Notes under the pieces: generated by a model
What the model saw: only the letters and a program-made list of their open reading frames with translations
Told to the model about the DNA's origin: nothing
The model's database searches: none
Assembly: GCA_003020965.1 (NCBI GenBank)
Contig: PXRL01000022.1
Coordinates: forward strand, 1-64,000
DNA from: Halobacteriales archaeon QS_4_69_225
GTDB lineage: Archaea; Halobacteriota; Halobacteria; Halobacteriales; Haloarculaceae
DNA length: 64,000 nt
Direction of reading: 5' to 3'
In this document: positions 51,887 through 59,698 of the stretch, in pieces
How the letters are laid out: each line of letters opens with the position of its first letter
Position numbering within the stretch: the stretch's first letter is position 1
Position numbers and translations under genes: made by a program

Positions 51887-51917
51887 GAGTGTGGATGTTG
51901 GATGTGGTGGATGTGTG

Positions 51918-52760
51918 TCACTCGTCAGGGTCGTCGGAGTGGTTGGGGTCGTCGGGGCGGCCCTTCCAGTCGGGCGTGGAGTCGGTGAGGAAGGCGTTGA
52001 AGCCGGCCTCGGCGTCGTCGCTCATCGCCAGCAGCGTCACCATCTCGCGCATGTAGTCCAGCGCCTCCTCGAAGCCCATCTCGCGCTGGTTGTAGAAGGC
52101 CTCCTTGCCCATCTCGATGGTGAACGCCGACGGCGTCACGAGACCGTCGACGAGGTCGTCGAGTTCGGCCTCGAAGGAGTCGGCGGGGACGACCTCGGTC
52201 GTGAAGCCGATGTCGTGGGCGGTTTCGGCGTCGAACTGCTCGCCGGTGAAGAGATACCGGAAGGCTTGCTTCTCGTTGACCGTCCGCATCACGGGCACGA
52301 GCGCCTGTGCGGGGAAGATGCCGAGTTCCACTTCGGGGGTGCCGAAGGTAGCCTCGTCGCTGGCGAGGATCACGTCGCAGGCCCCCGCCAGGCCCATCCC
52401 GCCGGCCAGACAGTAGCCCTCGACGGCGGCGACGGTGAGCGCGGCGGTGTCGACGGCCGCCTCGACGAGCCGCTTCATGCCGGCGAACCCCTCGCGGTAG
52501 GCCGCCGACCCCTGGCCGATGGCGCCGGCCATCGACTTGATGTCGCCGCCGGCACAGAAGGTGCCGCCGGCGCCGCGGATCACGACGACGCGGGTCTCGC
52601 CCTCGTCGGCGTACGCGAGGACGTCGAGCAACCCCTCGATGACGGCGCCGTTCAGGGCGTTGCGGTCCTCCTCGCGGTCGATGGCCGCGCGGACGGCGAG
52701 GCCGTCGTCGGCCACGGTCACCGCCAGGTCGTCGTTGCCGAGGTCGTCGCGCGTGACCAT
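51918..52760 (-). CDS. Enoyl-CoA hydratase/isomerase family protein
   Basis: A crotonase-fold enzyme of 280 residues. Oxyanion-hole segments are GAGGTFCAGGDIKSMAGAIG and GYCLAGGMGLAGACDVILAS, and ATFGTPEVELGIFP carries a conserved Glu. The usual two catalytic glutamates of hydratases are only partly matched, so isomerase or other crotonase activity is possible. The C-terminus is an acidic tail (PDDPNHSDDPDE). It is the first gene of an operon with the BKACE gene and diverges from the AidB-like gene. Confidence 0.88.
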   Translation of the reverse strand: MVTRDDLGNDDLAVTVADDGLAVRAAIDREEDRNALNGAVIEGLLDVLAYADEGETRVVVIRGAGGTFCAGGDIKSMAGAIGQGSAAYREGFAGMKRLVEAAVDTAALTVAAVEGYCLAGGMGLAGACDVILASDEATFGTPEVELGIFPAQALVPVMRTVNEKQAFRYLFTGEQFDAETAHDIGFTTEVVPADSFEAELDDLVDGLVTPSAFTIEMGKEAFYNQREMGFEEALDYMREMVTLLAMSDDAEAGFNAFLTDSTPDWKGRPDDPNHSDDPDE

Positions 52761-52896
52761 TACCGGGTGGATGCGGCCCCCGGCCCATCACCATTTCGGA
52801 CGGACGTAAACGAACGATCAGTTCAACCGCGACGCGCGGAGCGACCGTTTCGCCGGCGGCGCGAGGATTTATGCGCCGCGGTCCGAACTGCCGGTC

Positions 52897-54780
52897 ATGG
52901 ACGCGGACCCGATACCGTACGGCGACTACGACGCCGGCCGGGACTGCAACTACTGGCGGCTGGATCCGACGCTGCGGTTCGAGGCCCGGCGCGTCTACCC
53001 GGAGGACGAGTTCGAGTGGGCCGAACCGGTCCTCGAGGAGTTCGGCGAGGTCCTCGGCCGCCGGATGGCGGACACGGCCGACCGCATCGACAGGGCGGGT
53101 CACGAACTGCGGTCGTTCGACGAGCACGGCGAGCGGCTGAACGAGGTGGAGTACCACCCACTCGTCCGCGAACAGGAAGAGATCGTCTACGAGGAGTTCG
53201 GCGTCACCCACGACGCCTTCCACGCGCCGCCGGGCCGCGAGGAGCCGCTCGGGCTGACGCACGTCCTCACCATGCAGGCGCTGTTGTCGTACGTCGACGG
53301 GGGCTTCTGCTGTCCCGTCTCGATGACCACCGGCGCTGCACTCGTCCTCGAGAAGTTCGACGACGGGCCGCTGGAGGAGTACTTCGAGGCGCTGACCGCC
53401 CGCAACCTCGACGACCACATCGAGGGCGCGATGTTTCTCACCGAGGAACAGGGCGGTTCGGACGTCGGCGCCAACGAGGTGCGCGCGGAGCCGACCGGCG
53501 AAGAGAGCGGGGCGTCGGAGACGCCGCGGAGGGGAAGCGGGGTACCCGCCGAGCGCGTCTACGAACTGTACGGCGAGAAGTGGTTCTGCTCGAACATCGA
53601 CGCCGAGGGCGCACTCGCGCTGGCCCGGACCCCGGGCGCGCCGGACGGCGTCGAGGGGCTGTCGCTGTTCCTCGTCCCGCGGACCAAGCCGGACGGCGAG
53701 GTCAACGAGGCGCACTTCCGGCGGCTGAAGGACAAGCTCGGCACCATCTCGGTGCCGACGGGCGAGATCGAGTACCAGGGCGCCGAGGCCTACCTCGTCG
53801 GCGAGGAGGGCGAGGGCTTTCGGGCGATGGCCGAGATGATGAACTTCGAGCGGCTGACGAACGCGACGGGCGCCGTCGGCGTGATGGGCCGGGCGCTGCT
53901 GGAGGCGAAGGTCCACGCCGCCGACCGGGAGGCCTTCGGCGACGCAATCGACGAGTACCCCCTGATGCGCCGCGACCTCGTGGACATGACCGTCGACTAC
54001 GAGGCCGCCGCCGCGTTCTCCTTCGAGGCCGCGCGGCTGCTGGACGAGCGGGAACGGCAGGCGTCGCGCGGCGACGCGGAACGAGCGAGCAGGGAGCGGA
54101 GCGACCCGCGGGACGCGGACGACGACTCGGCGGCCTACAAGCTGATGCGGCTGTTCATCCCCGTCGCGAAGTACAAGACCGCCCGGATGGCCGTCGACAC
54201 GGCCTCCTACGCGATGGAGGTGCTGGGCGGCAACGGCTACGTCCGCGAGCACACGACCGAGCGGCTGCTCCGGGACGCACAGGTGCTGCCCATCTGGGAG
54301 GGACCGTCGAACATCCTCGCGCTGGACACCCTGCGGGCGCTGAACCGCGAGGACGCCCACGAGGCGCTGCTGCCGTACGTCGACGAGCGGCTCGAAGCGG
54401 TCGAACACCCGTTCCTGGAGGAGCCGGCGGCGACCGCCGAGGACCGGTTCCACGAACTGCAGGGCGCGCTGGCGACGCTGGCGGCCGAGGGCGACGACTA
54501 CGCACAGTACCACGCCAAGCGGCTGGCGGATCTCGTCTTCGACGTCGTCACGGCGGCGCTGCTGCTGGCGGAGGCCCAGACGGCCCTCGACCGCGACGAC
54601 GACGGCCGGAAGGCGCTGGTCGCACGGCGGTTCGTCGAGACGCGGTTCGGCGACGACGAGGCCTACGGCGTCACCTCCGGCGAGCGGTTCGCCATGGAGG
54701 ACGACGTCTTCGCGGCCGTCGCCCACTACGCCCGCGTCGACCCGGAGTCGCTGGTCGAGGCGGTCCCGGCCGACGACTGA
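52897..54780 (+). CDS. AidB-like acyl-CoA dehydrogenase
   Basis: A 627-residue member of the long acyl-CoA dehydrogenase branch that includes AidB, beginning YGDYDAGRDCNYWRLDPTLR. FAD and substrate motifs are MFLTEEQGGSDVGANEV, KWFCSNIDAEGALALAR, the helical region FERLTNATGAVGVMGRALLE and AQVLPIWEGPSNILALDTLR with the expected glutamate. Two insertions look recent: ESGASETPRRGSGVPAER (near 205) and RQASRGDAERASRERSDPRD (near 390). Both are encoded by GAGCGAGCAGGGAGCGGAG-type repeat DNA. TATA-like GGATTTATG precedes ATG 52897 by about 28 bases. Confidence 0.88.
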   Translation: MDADPIPYGDYDAGRDCNYWRLDPTLRFEARRVYPEDEFEWAEPVLEEFGEVLGRRMADTADRIDRAGHELRSFDEHGERLNEVEYHPLVREQEEIVYEEFGVTHDAFHAPPGREEPLGLTHVLTMQALLSYVDGGFCCPVSMTTGAALVLEKFDDGPLEEYFEALTARNLDDHIEGAMFLTEEQGGSDVGANEVRAEPTGEESGASETPRRGSGVPAERVYELYGEKWFCSNIDAEGALALARTPGAPDGVEGLSLFLVPRTKPDGEVNEAHFRRLKDKLGTISVPTGEIEYQGAEAYLVGEEGEGFRAMAEMMNFERLTNATGAVGVMGRALLEAKVHAADREAFGDAIDEYPLMRRDLVDMTVDYEAAAAFSFEAARLLDERERQASRGDAERASRERSDPRDADDDSAAYKLMRLFIPVAKYKTARMAVDTASYAMEVLGGNGYVREHTTERLLRDAQVLPIWEGPSNILALDTLRALNREDAHEALLPYVDERLEAVEHPFLEEPAATAEDRFHELQGALATLAAEGDDYAQYHAKRLADLVFDVVTAALLLAEAQTALDRDDDGRKALVARRFVETRFGDDEAYGVTSGERFAMEDDVFAAVAHYARVDPESLVEAVPADD

Positions 54781-54855
54781 GCGGCGGCCGTCGCCGACGG
54801 CCGGCGTCTCGTTCCGTTCCAGCAGCGGTAAGAGCATCGGCCACGAAAGACCGGT

Positions 54856-55251
54856 ATGGACCCCGAGGCCACCGTGCGGACGTACTACGAGGCGCTCCGG
54901 GCGGGAGAGCCGCTGTACCCGTTCTTCGCCCGCGAGGAGTCGACCGTCAAGTTCGGCATCGGCGAGCGGCTGACCGGCTACGAGGCGGTCCGGGCCGGCC
55001 TGGAGGCACAGACCGAGACGACGGAGGGGTGGGTCGTCGACTCCGGGCGGCTGCGCGTCGGGACCGCCGGCGACCACGCGTGGTTCTCCGACGACGTGTT
55101 CATGGCCTGGACCGACGTCGAGCGGGACCGCCGCAACGAGTTCGATACCCGCTGGAGCGGGACGCTCCAGCGCCGCGCGGACGACGCCGACCTGGGGACG
55201 CCGTGGCGGTTCGTCGGCATGCACGTCAGCACGGAGGGGGAAACGGCGTGA
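54856..55251 (+). CDS. NTF2/SnoaL-like protein
   Basis: A 131-residue protein (MDPEATVRTYYEALRAGEPL) with the cone-shaped NTF2-like fold pattern: an opening helix, then FGIGERLTGYEAVRAGLEAQ, HAWFSDDVFMAWTDVERDRR and WSGTLQRR. No catalytic Asp/His pair typical of ketosteroid isomerases is clear, so it may bind a ligand or act in complex. Its stop overlaps the GTG of the next gene by four bases (GTGA). Confidence 0.75.
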   Translation: MDPEATVRTYYEALRAGEPLYPFFAREESTVKFGIGERLTGYEAVRAGLEAQTETTEGWVVDSGRLRVGTAGDHAWFSDDVFMAWTDVERDRRNEFDTRWSGTLQRRADDADLGTPWRFVGMHVSTEGETA

Positions 55252-55484
55252 CCGGCCCCATCTCCGAGGAGGACCGCGAGCGGACGATGGGCCGGCTGAA
55301 GGTCGGCAGCGTCCTGTTGGTGGGGGTGTCGTCCGGGCTCATCACCTCGCAGGGCGACGCCTCCCTCCGGGTGGTCGTCGCCGCCGTCGTCGCGGGGCTG
55401 GCGCTCGGCGTCGTCCTCGTCCGGTACCTGTTTCCGAGCTTCGAGGGGCTGTCGCCGGCCTCCGACCGCGACTACCGGCGATAG
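55248..55484 (+). CDS. Small membrane protein
   Basis: A 78-residue protein beginning with GTG 55248 (TGPISEEDRERTMGRLKVGS). Two membrane helices follow: VLLVGVSSGLITSQ and VVVAAVVAGLALGVVLVRYL. It is translationally coupled to the preceding NTF2-like gene by a four-base overlap. Function unknown. Confidence 0.7.
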   Translation: MTGPISEEDRERTMGRLKVGSVLLVGVSSGLITSQGDASLRVVVAAVVAGLALGVVLVRYLFPSFEGLSPASDRDYRR

Positions 55485-55532
55485 CCGCGTCGCACCGGTC
55501 CCATTATTACCCGGTCGGACCCATGTGTGAAC

Positions 55533-56699
55533 ATGCCACGAGCCGCAGTCGTCGGCGCCGGCATGACGGAGTTCGGCATCCACGACATACCACTGGAGGA
55601 ACTGTTCGCCGAGGCGGCGTTCGGCGCCCTCGACGACGCCGGCGCCGAGCCGGCCGACGTCGAGGCGCTGTACTTCGGTAACGCGATGAGCGGCCAGGCC
55701 GAGAACACCACCCACCTCGGGCCGAAGGTCGCCACCCACGCCGGAATGGCGGGAATCCCGGTCCAGCGCTTCGAGGACGCCTGCGCCACCTCGGCCAACG
55801 CGTTCAAAAACGCCGTCGCGGCCGTCGAGGCCGGCGTCCACGACGCCGTCCTCGTCGGCGGCGTCGAGCGCTGCACCCCCGAAACGGGCCGCGACACCGC
55901 CGCGATGACCCGCGTGTTCGCGTCGGCCTCCCACCGCCAGTACGAGCAGCCGGCCGGCCTCACCTTCCCGGGCGTCTTCGCGCTGCTCACCAAGCGGCAC
56001 ATGTACGAACACGGGACGACGGAGGAGCAACTCGCCCACGTCGCGGTCAAGAACCACGGACACGGCGCGCTGAACCCGCGGGCGCACTTCGGCAAGGAGG
56101 TGACCGTCGAGGAGGTCCTCGACGGCCCGGTCGTCGCGGACCCGTTCCGGCTGATGGACTGCTGTCCGTTCTCCGACGGCGCCAGCGCCGTCGTCGTCGT
56201 GAGCGACGAACTGGCCGACTCCTACGACGCCCCGGTGGACGTGACGGGCGTCGGCCACGCCACCGACGTCGTCCCCATCGCGGACAAGCCGACGCCGCAC
56301 GTCACGCAGGCGGCCCGCGACGCCGCCGAGGAGGCCTACGAGCAGGCCGGCGTCTCGGCCGACGACGTCGACTTCGCCGAGGTCCACGACTGCTTCACCG
56401 GCGCGGAGGTGCTCGCCAGCGAGGCGCTCGGCCTCGTCGCCGACGGCGAGGGTGGCCCCGCCGCCGCAACGGGTCGGACGGCCCGCGACGGCGACGTCCC
56501 GATCAACCCCTCCGGCGGGCTGAAGGCGAAAGGTCACCCCATCGGCGCGACCGGCACCGCACAGGTCGTCGAACTGACCGAACAGCTGCGCGGCGAGGCC
56601 GGCGCCCGACAGCTTCCCGATGCCGACCGCGCCGTCGCGCACAACCTCGGCGGCGACGCCGCCACCACCGTCGTCAGCGTCATGGAGGTCCGCGGATGA
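55533..56699 (+). CDS. Thiolase family acyl-CoA acyltransferase (SCP2 type)
   Basis: A 388-residue thiolase. Residues fit SCP2-like archaeal acetyl-CoA acetyltransferase: catalytic cysteine in EDACATSANAF, MDCCPFSDGASAVVVVSDEL, EVHDCFTGAEVLASEALGL, and the histidine loop PSGGLKAKGHPIGATGTAQV. ATG 55533 is favoured over GTG 55527 because MPRAAVVGAGMTEF is the normal start; TATA-like CATTATTACC is about 27 bases upstream. The next gene, its OB-fold partner, overlaps by four bases. The pair suits acetoacetyl-CoA formation or beta-oxidation. Confidence 0.93.
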   Translation: MPRAAVVGAGMTEFGIHDIPLEELFAEAAFGALDDAGAEPADVEALYFGNAMSGQAENTTHLGPKVATHAGMAGIPVQRFEDACATSANAFKNAVAAVEAGVHDAVLVGGVERCTPETGRDTAAMTRVFASASHRQYEQPAGLTFPGVFALLTKRHMYEHGTTEEQLAHVAVKNHGHGALNPRAHFGKEVTVEEVLDGPVVADPFRLMDCCPFSDGASAVVVVSDELADSYDAPVDVTGVGHATDVVPIADKPTPHVTQAARDAAEEAYEQAGVSADDVDFAEVHDCFTGAEVLASEALGLVADGEGGPAAATGRTARDGDVPINPSGGLKAKGHPIGATGTAQVVELTEQLRGEAGARQLPDADRAVAHNLGGDAATTVVSVMEVRG

Positions 56700-57061
56700 G
56701 CGACGGACTGACCCACGCGGCCTGGAGCGACGCGCTCCGGGAGGGCGCCCTGCTCGGCGGCGCCTGCGACGACTGCGGGGCGACGGTCGGAACCCCGAAG
56801 GCCGCCTGCCCGCACTGCGGGGCGCGCGGCCTCGAGCCCGTCGAGCTCCCGACGGCCGGCACCGTCTACACCGAGACGACCGTCGAGGTGCCGCCGGAAG
56901 GGATCGACGAGCGCGGCTACCGGGTGGCGGTCGTCGACCTCGGGGCGGCCCGGGTGCTGGGCCGGCTGGACGGCGCCGCGGAGATCGGCGACGCGGTCGC
57001 GCTGGCCGGCCACGTCGAGGACGAGCAGGGGTACGTCGTGCCGCGGTTCGAGCCCGCCTGA
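56696..57061 (+). CDS. Zn-ribbon/OB-fold protein (DUF35), thiolase partner
   Basis: A 121-residue protein with an N-terminal rubredoxin-like ribbon (CDDCGATVGTPKAACPHCGA) and an OB fold (GTVYTETTVEVPPEGIDERG, YRVAVVDLGAARVLGRLDG). DUF35 proteins form a complex with SCP2-type thiolases in archaea and channel acetoacetyl-CoA toward HMG-CoA in some species. Overlap with the thiolase stop (ATGA) implies coupled translation and equal amounts. Confidence 0.92.
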   Translation: MSDGLTHAAWSDALREGALLGGACDDCGATVGTPKAACPHCGARGLEPVELPTAGTVYTETTVEVPPEGIDERGYRVAVVDLGAARVLGRLDGAAEIGDAVALAGHVEDEQGYVVPRFEPA

Positions 57062-57066
57062 GGCCG

Positions 57067-57363
57067 TCAGCTCCCGAGTCGCTTCCCGCCGTCGCCGCCC
57101 GTCGACGATGACAGGCCCGCCGAGAGATCGGCGACACAGCGCCGGCAGAACCGGTAGCTCGGGTCGTTCGGCACCCCGCAGGTCGGGCAGGGGACCCGCC
57201 TGTCGGCGGGGTCCGTCGGCCGCTCGTCGGCCTGCGCGGGAACGTACTCCCCGGCGTGGTCCGGCCCGTCGGCGGCGGCCGACCGGTAGAGGTAGGCGGC
57301 GACCGCCACGTGCAGCAGCACGAACAGCCCCGCTGCGGCGCTCAGCCAGAGGAGATCGTTCAT
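57067..57363 (-). CDS. Membrane-anchored zinc-ribbon protein
   Basis: A 98-residue protein with an N-terminal helix (LLWLSAAAGLFVLLHVAVAA), a linker and a zinc ribbon (CPTCGVPNDPSYRFCRRC). It is of the same design as the protein at 5144-5434. It converges on the DUF35 gene with only 5 bases between stops. Function unknown. Confidence 0.75.
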   Translation of the reverse strand: MNDLLWLSAAAGLFVLLHVAVAAYLYRSAAADGPDHAGEYVPAQADERPTDPADRRVPCPTCGVPNDPSYRFCRRCVADLSAGLSSSTGGDGGKRLGS

Positions 57364-57527
57364 GCATCGGGAATCTATGTCATGCCGATACTTATCCTTT
57401 CGGCGGCCGGGTCAAGGAGTGTTCGAATAGGCACCGACCGGCGAGCCAGTTTCTGCCGGCTACGAAGCCGAATCCTGGCGGACTGAAAGGGCGAGGCGCT
57501 CTCGGCGAACCCCGGCGATGTAAGCCG

Positions 57528-57764
57528 CGAGGGACCGAAGGTCCCTCGGCCCGCTCGCGCGGCGCAGCCGCGCGAGGACACTGCAGGGCGCAACGCGCCC
57601 GAAGCGCGTCGTTCGGAAGATCGAAGATCTTCCGTGATCACGAAAATCTTCGATTTTCGGACGACAGCGAGCCGCGGGCAGCGAGGCGACTCCGTCGCCT
57701 CGAGCCGTGCGAGCGGGCGGCGAGGCGGTTTCACCGCCTCGAATTCGCGGCGCGTAGCGCCGCG
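57528..57764. repeat. String of eight triloop hairpins
   Basis: No gene lies in 57364-57847. Within 237 bp there are eight perfect palindromes, each with exactly three loop bases: 57528-57548 (loop GAA), 57554-57576 (GCA), 57586-57600 (AAC), 57614-57634 (GAA), 57641-57659 (TTC), 57682-57702 (TCC), 57721-57741 (TTC) and 57746-57764 (GTA). Arms are 6-10 bp. Seven of eight have a loop of GNA, or its complement TNC, closed by C-G. The tract ends before a run of T (57809-57820). Segment 57608-57671 is repeated, inverted, at 5647-5710. Confidence 0.92.
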
Positions 57765-57847
57765 CATGGCCCGCGAGCAGAAGTCGAGAGCGCCGAGGGC
57801 TTTCTGCGCTTTTTATTATTCGTATGAGCCCCTATCCAAGACTACCG

Positions 57848-58792
57848 CTAGTCGACCCGCGAGAGCCACGCCTCGGGGTCGTCGAGCTCCTCGTCGGTCG
57901 GGAGGTTCTCGGGGCGGTCCCAGACGGCGGCGGCGGCCGCGACGCCGCGGGCCTCGGCGACCGACTCGAAGAACGCCTTCCCGCGCTCGTATTGGCGGCG
58001 CTTGCGGCCGATCCCGAGCAGCCGCCGCAGCAGCACCGACACCGGGCCGCTTCCGCTCCGGCGCTCGTCCAGCTTCTCGCGGAGGTCGGCGTACTCGCGG
58101 TCGAAGGCCCGGTCCATCACCAGCTCCGCGTACCCCTCGACGGCGGTCATCGTGACGTCCAGCTCCCGCATCGCCTCGCGGTCGAGGCCACCGTCGGCCA
58201 GCTCCGAGATGGCCGCTTCGACGCCGCGCTCGAGCCGCCCGGGGAGCCACGGCGCCGCGCCGAACTCGGCGGCGTGGGCGACCTCGTGGAAGGCGATCCA
58301 CCGACGGAACCGGTCGCGGTCGACGTCCAGCGTCGTCGCCGCCGACTCGATGTTCGGGTGGACGAAGTAGAGCTGGTGGTCGCCGTCGCCCAACAGCAGC
58401 GGGTCGTACTGCCCGAGGACGTTGTTCGCGAGGAAGCCGAGCGCGACGGCCATCGAGGCGGTGTTGGCCGATCGGGCCAGCGCCGGCGTCAGCTCGACCC
58501 GATCGGAAAGCGGCGACAGCACCCGCCGGAACGTCGCCACGTTGGCGTCGACCCAGTGGTGGCGGTTCTGGACCTCGACGTGCGCCGGAAGGTCGAACTC
58601 GACGCCGGCCGCCGCACGAATCGCGTCACGGGCGTCGCCGACGTCGTCGGCGTACCCCTGCCGCTCGGCGGCCGACAGCGTCAGGTCGCCCGGAGCCGTC
58701 GCCGCCCTCGCGGCGGTGCCCACGGCGGTCCAGTCGACCGGGCCGTCGCCGCCGGAGTCGGTGACGGCGCGGACGGCACGATAGAGATTCAC
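57848..58792 (-). CDS. Zinc-dependent metalloprotease (DUF2342 type)
   Basis: A 314-residue protein starting at GTG 58792 (NLYRAVRAVTDSGGDGPVDW). The zinc motif HEVAHAAEFGAAPWL lies in the middle, with a downstream glutamate in VEGYAELVMDRAFDR. YFVHPNIESAATTLDVDRDR precedes it. It matches the family described as coenzyme-F420-biosynthesis-associated putative metalloprotease in actinobacteria and haloarchaea. No signal or membrane segment. An upstream in-frame ATG would add 44 residues that look non-coding. The substrate is unknown. Confidence 0.82.
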   Translation of the reverse strand: MNLYRAVRAVTDSGGDGPVDWTAVGTAARAATAPGDLTLSAAERQGYADDVGDARDAIRAAAGVEFDLPAHVEVQNRHHWVDANVATFRRVLSPLSDRVELTPALARSANTASMAVALGFLANNVLGQYDPLLLGDGDHQLYFVHPNIESAATTLDVDRDRFRRWIAFHEVAHAAEFGAAPWLPGRLERGVEAAISELADGGLDREAMRELDVTMTAVEGYAELVMDRAFDREYADLREKLDERRSGSGPVSVLLRRLLGIGRKRRQYERGKAFFESVAEARGVAAAAAVWDRPENLPTDEELDDPEAWLSRVD

Positions 58793-58832
58793 GGTATCGC
58801 TAGCCCGGCACGAGACAAATGCGTTCCGGCGG

Positions 58833-59105
58833 CTACCCGCCGTCGCCGTTGCCATCGCCGTCGCCACCGTCCCCGTCTCCGGTGCCGAACTGCCGCCGTG
58901 CGGCGTAGGCCACGACCACGGCAAAGACGAGGCCGATAATGGCCCCGACGGCCGCCCGCCCGCTGCCGCCGTCGTCGCCGTCGCCGTCCGGCGGGGTATC
59001 GCCGGCCTCGACGTCTTTCTCGCCGGGGGCGTAGGCGTCCGCGGCGGCGCTGAACTCCGAGTCGTCGACGTCGACGTGGACCTCCAGCAGCGTCAGCTCG
59101 ACCAT
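58833..59105 (-). CDS. Small protein with one membrane helix
   Basis: A 90-residue protein, MVELTLLEVHVDVDDSEFSA, with a Pro/Gly/Asp-rich linker, one helix (AAVGAIIGLVFAVVVAYAAR) and a GD-rich tail. The N-terminal strand ELTLLEVHVDVDDSEF recurs in small haloarchaeal membrane proteins. It diverges from the LSm gene. Function unknown. Confidence 0.6.
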   Translation of the reverse strand: MVELTLLEVHVDVDDSEFSAAADAYAPGEKDVEAGDTPPDGDGDDGGSGRAAVGAIIGLVFAVVVAYAARRQFGTGDGDGGDGDGNGDGG

Positions 59106-59195
59106 GCCGCCAGTTCGCGCCTGCCGCACTTCAATCCGGGCGCCCCCGCGGCGCGGGTCGGTGCGTTTATGCCGTCGGCGCGTGCGACGATTTAC

Positions 59196-59381
59196 ATGAC
59201 TGACCGGCCGCTCGACGTGCTGGAGGAGACGCTCGGCTCCGAGGTGAACGTCACCCTGAAGGGTGGCGAAACGTACGACGGCATCCTCGCCGGCTACGAC
59301 CAGCACATGAACCTCGTCCTTGAGGACAGCGACAACGTAACGATTATCCGCGGCGACAACGTCGTCACGATACACCCATGA
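59196..59381 (+). CDS. lsm: LSm RNA-binding protein
   Basis: A 61-residue Sm-like protein that forms a heptameric ring binding U-rich RNA. Sm1 is [20 protein letters not shown] … [12 protein letters not shown] and Sm2 is [16 protein letters not shown] 59196 is about 29 bases after TTTATG (59166-59171), supporting a leaderless start. It overlaps L37e by four bases (ATGA). The linkage lsm-rpl37e is conserved across haloarchaea. Confidence 0.95.
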   Translation: MTDRPLDVLEETLGSEVNVTLKGGETYDGILAGYDQHMNLVLEDSDNVTIIRGDNVVTIHP

Positions 59382-59551
59382 CCGGTTCCGGGACCCCCAG
59401 CCAGGGCAAGAAGAACAAGACGACCCACGTGCGGTGTCGGCGCTGCGGCGAGACGTCCTACCACTCCCGCAAGAAGGTCTGTGCCTCCTGCGGCTTCGGC
59501 AAGAGCGCAAAACGGCGCGACTACGAGTGGCAATCCAAGCAGAACGAGTAG
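59378..59551 (+). CDS. rpl37e: 50S ribosomal protein L37e
   Basis: A 57-residue basic protein of the large subunit. It has two zinc motifs, [19 protein letters not shown], and a basic tail [17 protein letters not shown]. It starts within the lsm stop codon (ATGA) and is translationally coupled to lsm. It is easily missed because it is so short. Confidence 0.97.
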   Translation: MTGSGTPSQGKKNKTTHVRCRRCGETSYHSRKKVCASCGFGKSAKRRDYEWQSKQNE

Positions 59552-59666
59552 CCGGCCGATTGTACCGCGTTCCGCCCGCTCCACAGCGACGGCCACACCG
59601 ACCAGGCTGTACACGAACGTGCATACACCCGGCCGGCGGCGGCGGAACGACACGCACGGTGGAGTG

Positions 59667-59674
59667 AATTTTTA
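59667..59674 (+). promoter_or_regulatory. TATA box of purF
   Basis: AATTTTTA is centred about 28 bases before the purF ATG at 59699, implying a leaderless purF transcript separate from lsm-rpl37e. Confidence 0.5.
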
Positions 59675-59698
59675 CCCCTGCGCGACGGACGGAGAAAC

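Noticed and set aside
57528..57764. Hairpin string as an ordinary transcription terminator
   Set aside because: Both flanking genes point toward the tract or away with room for one terminator, and eight hairpins without intervening T-runs exceed any terminator design I know.
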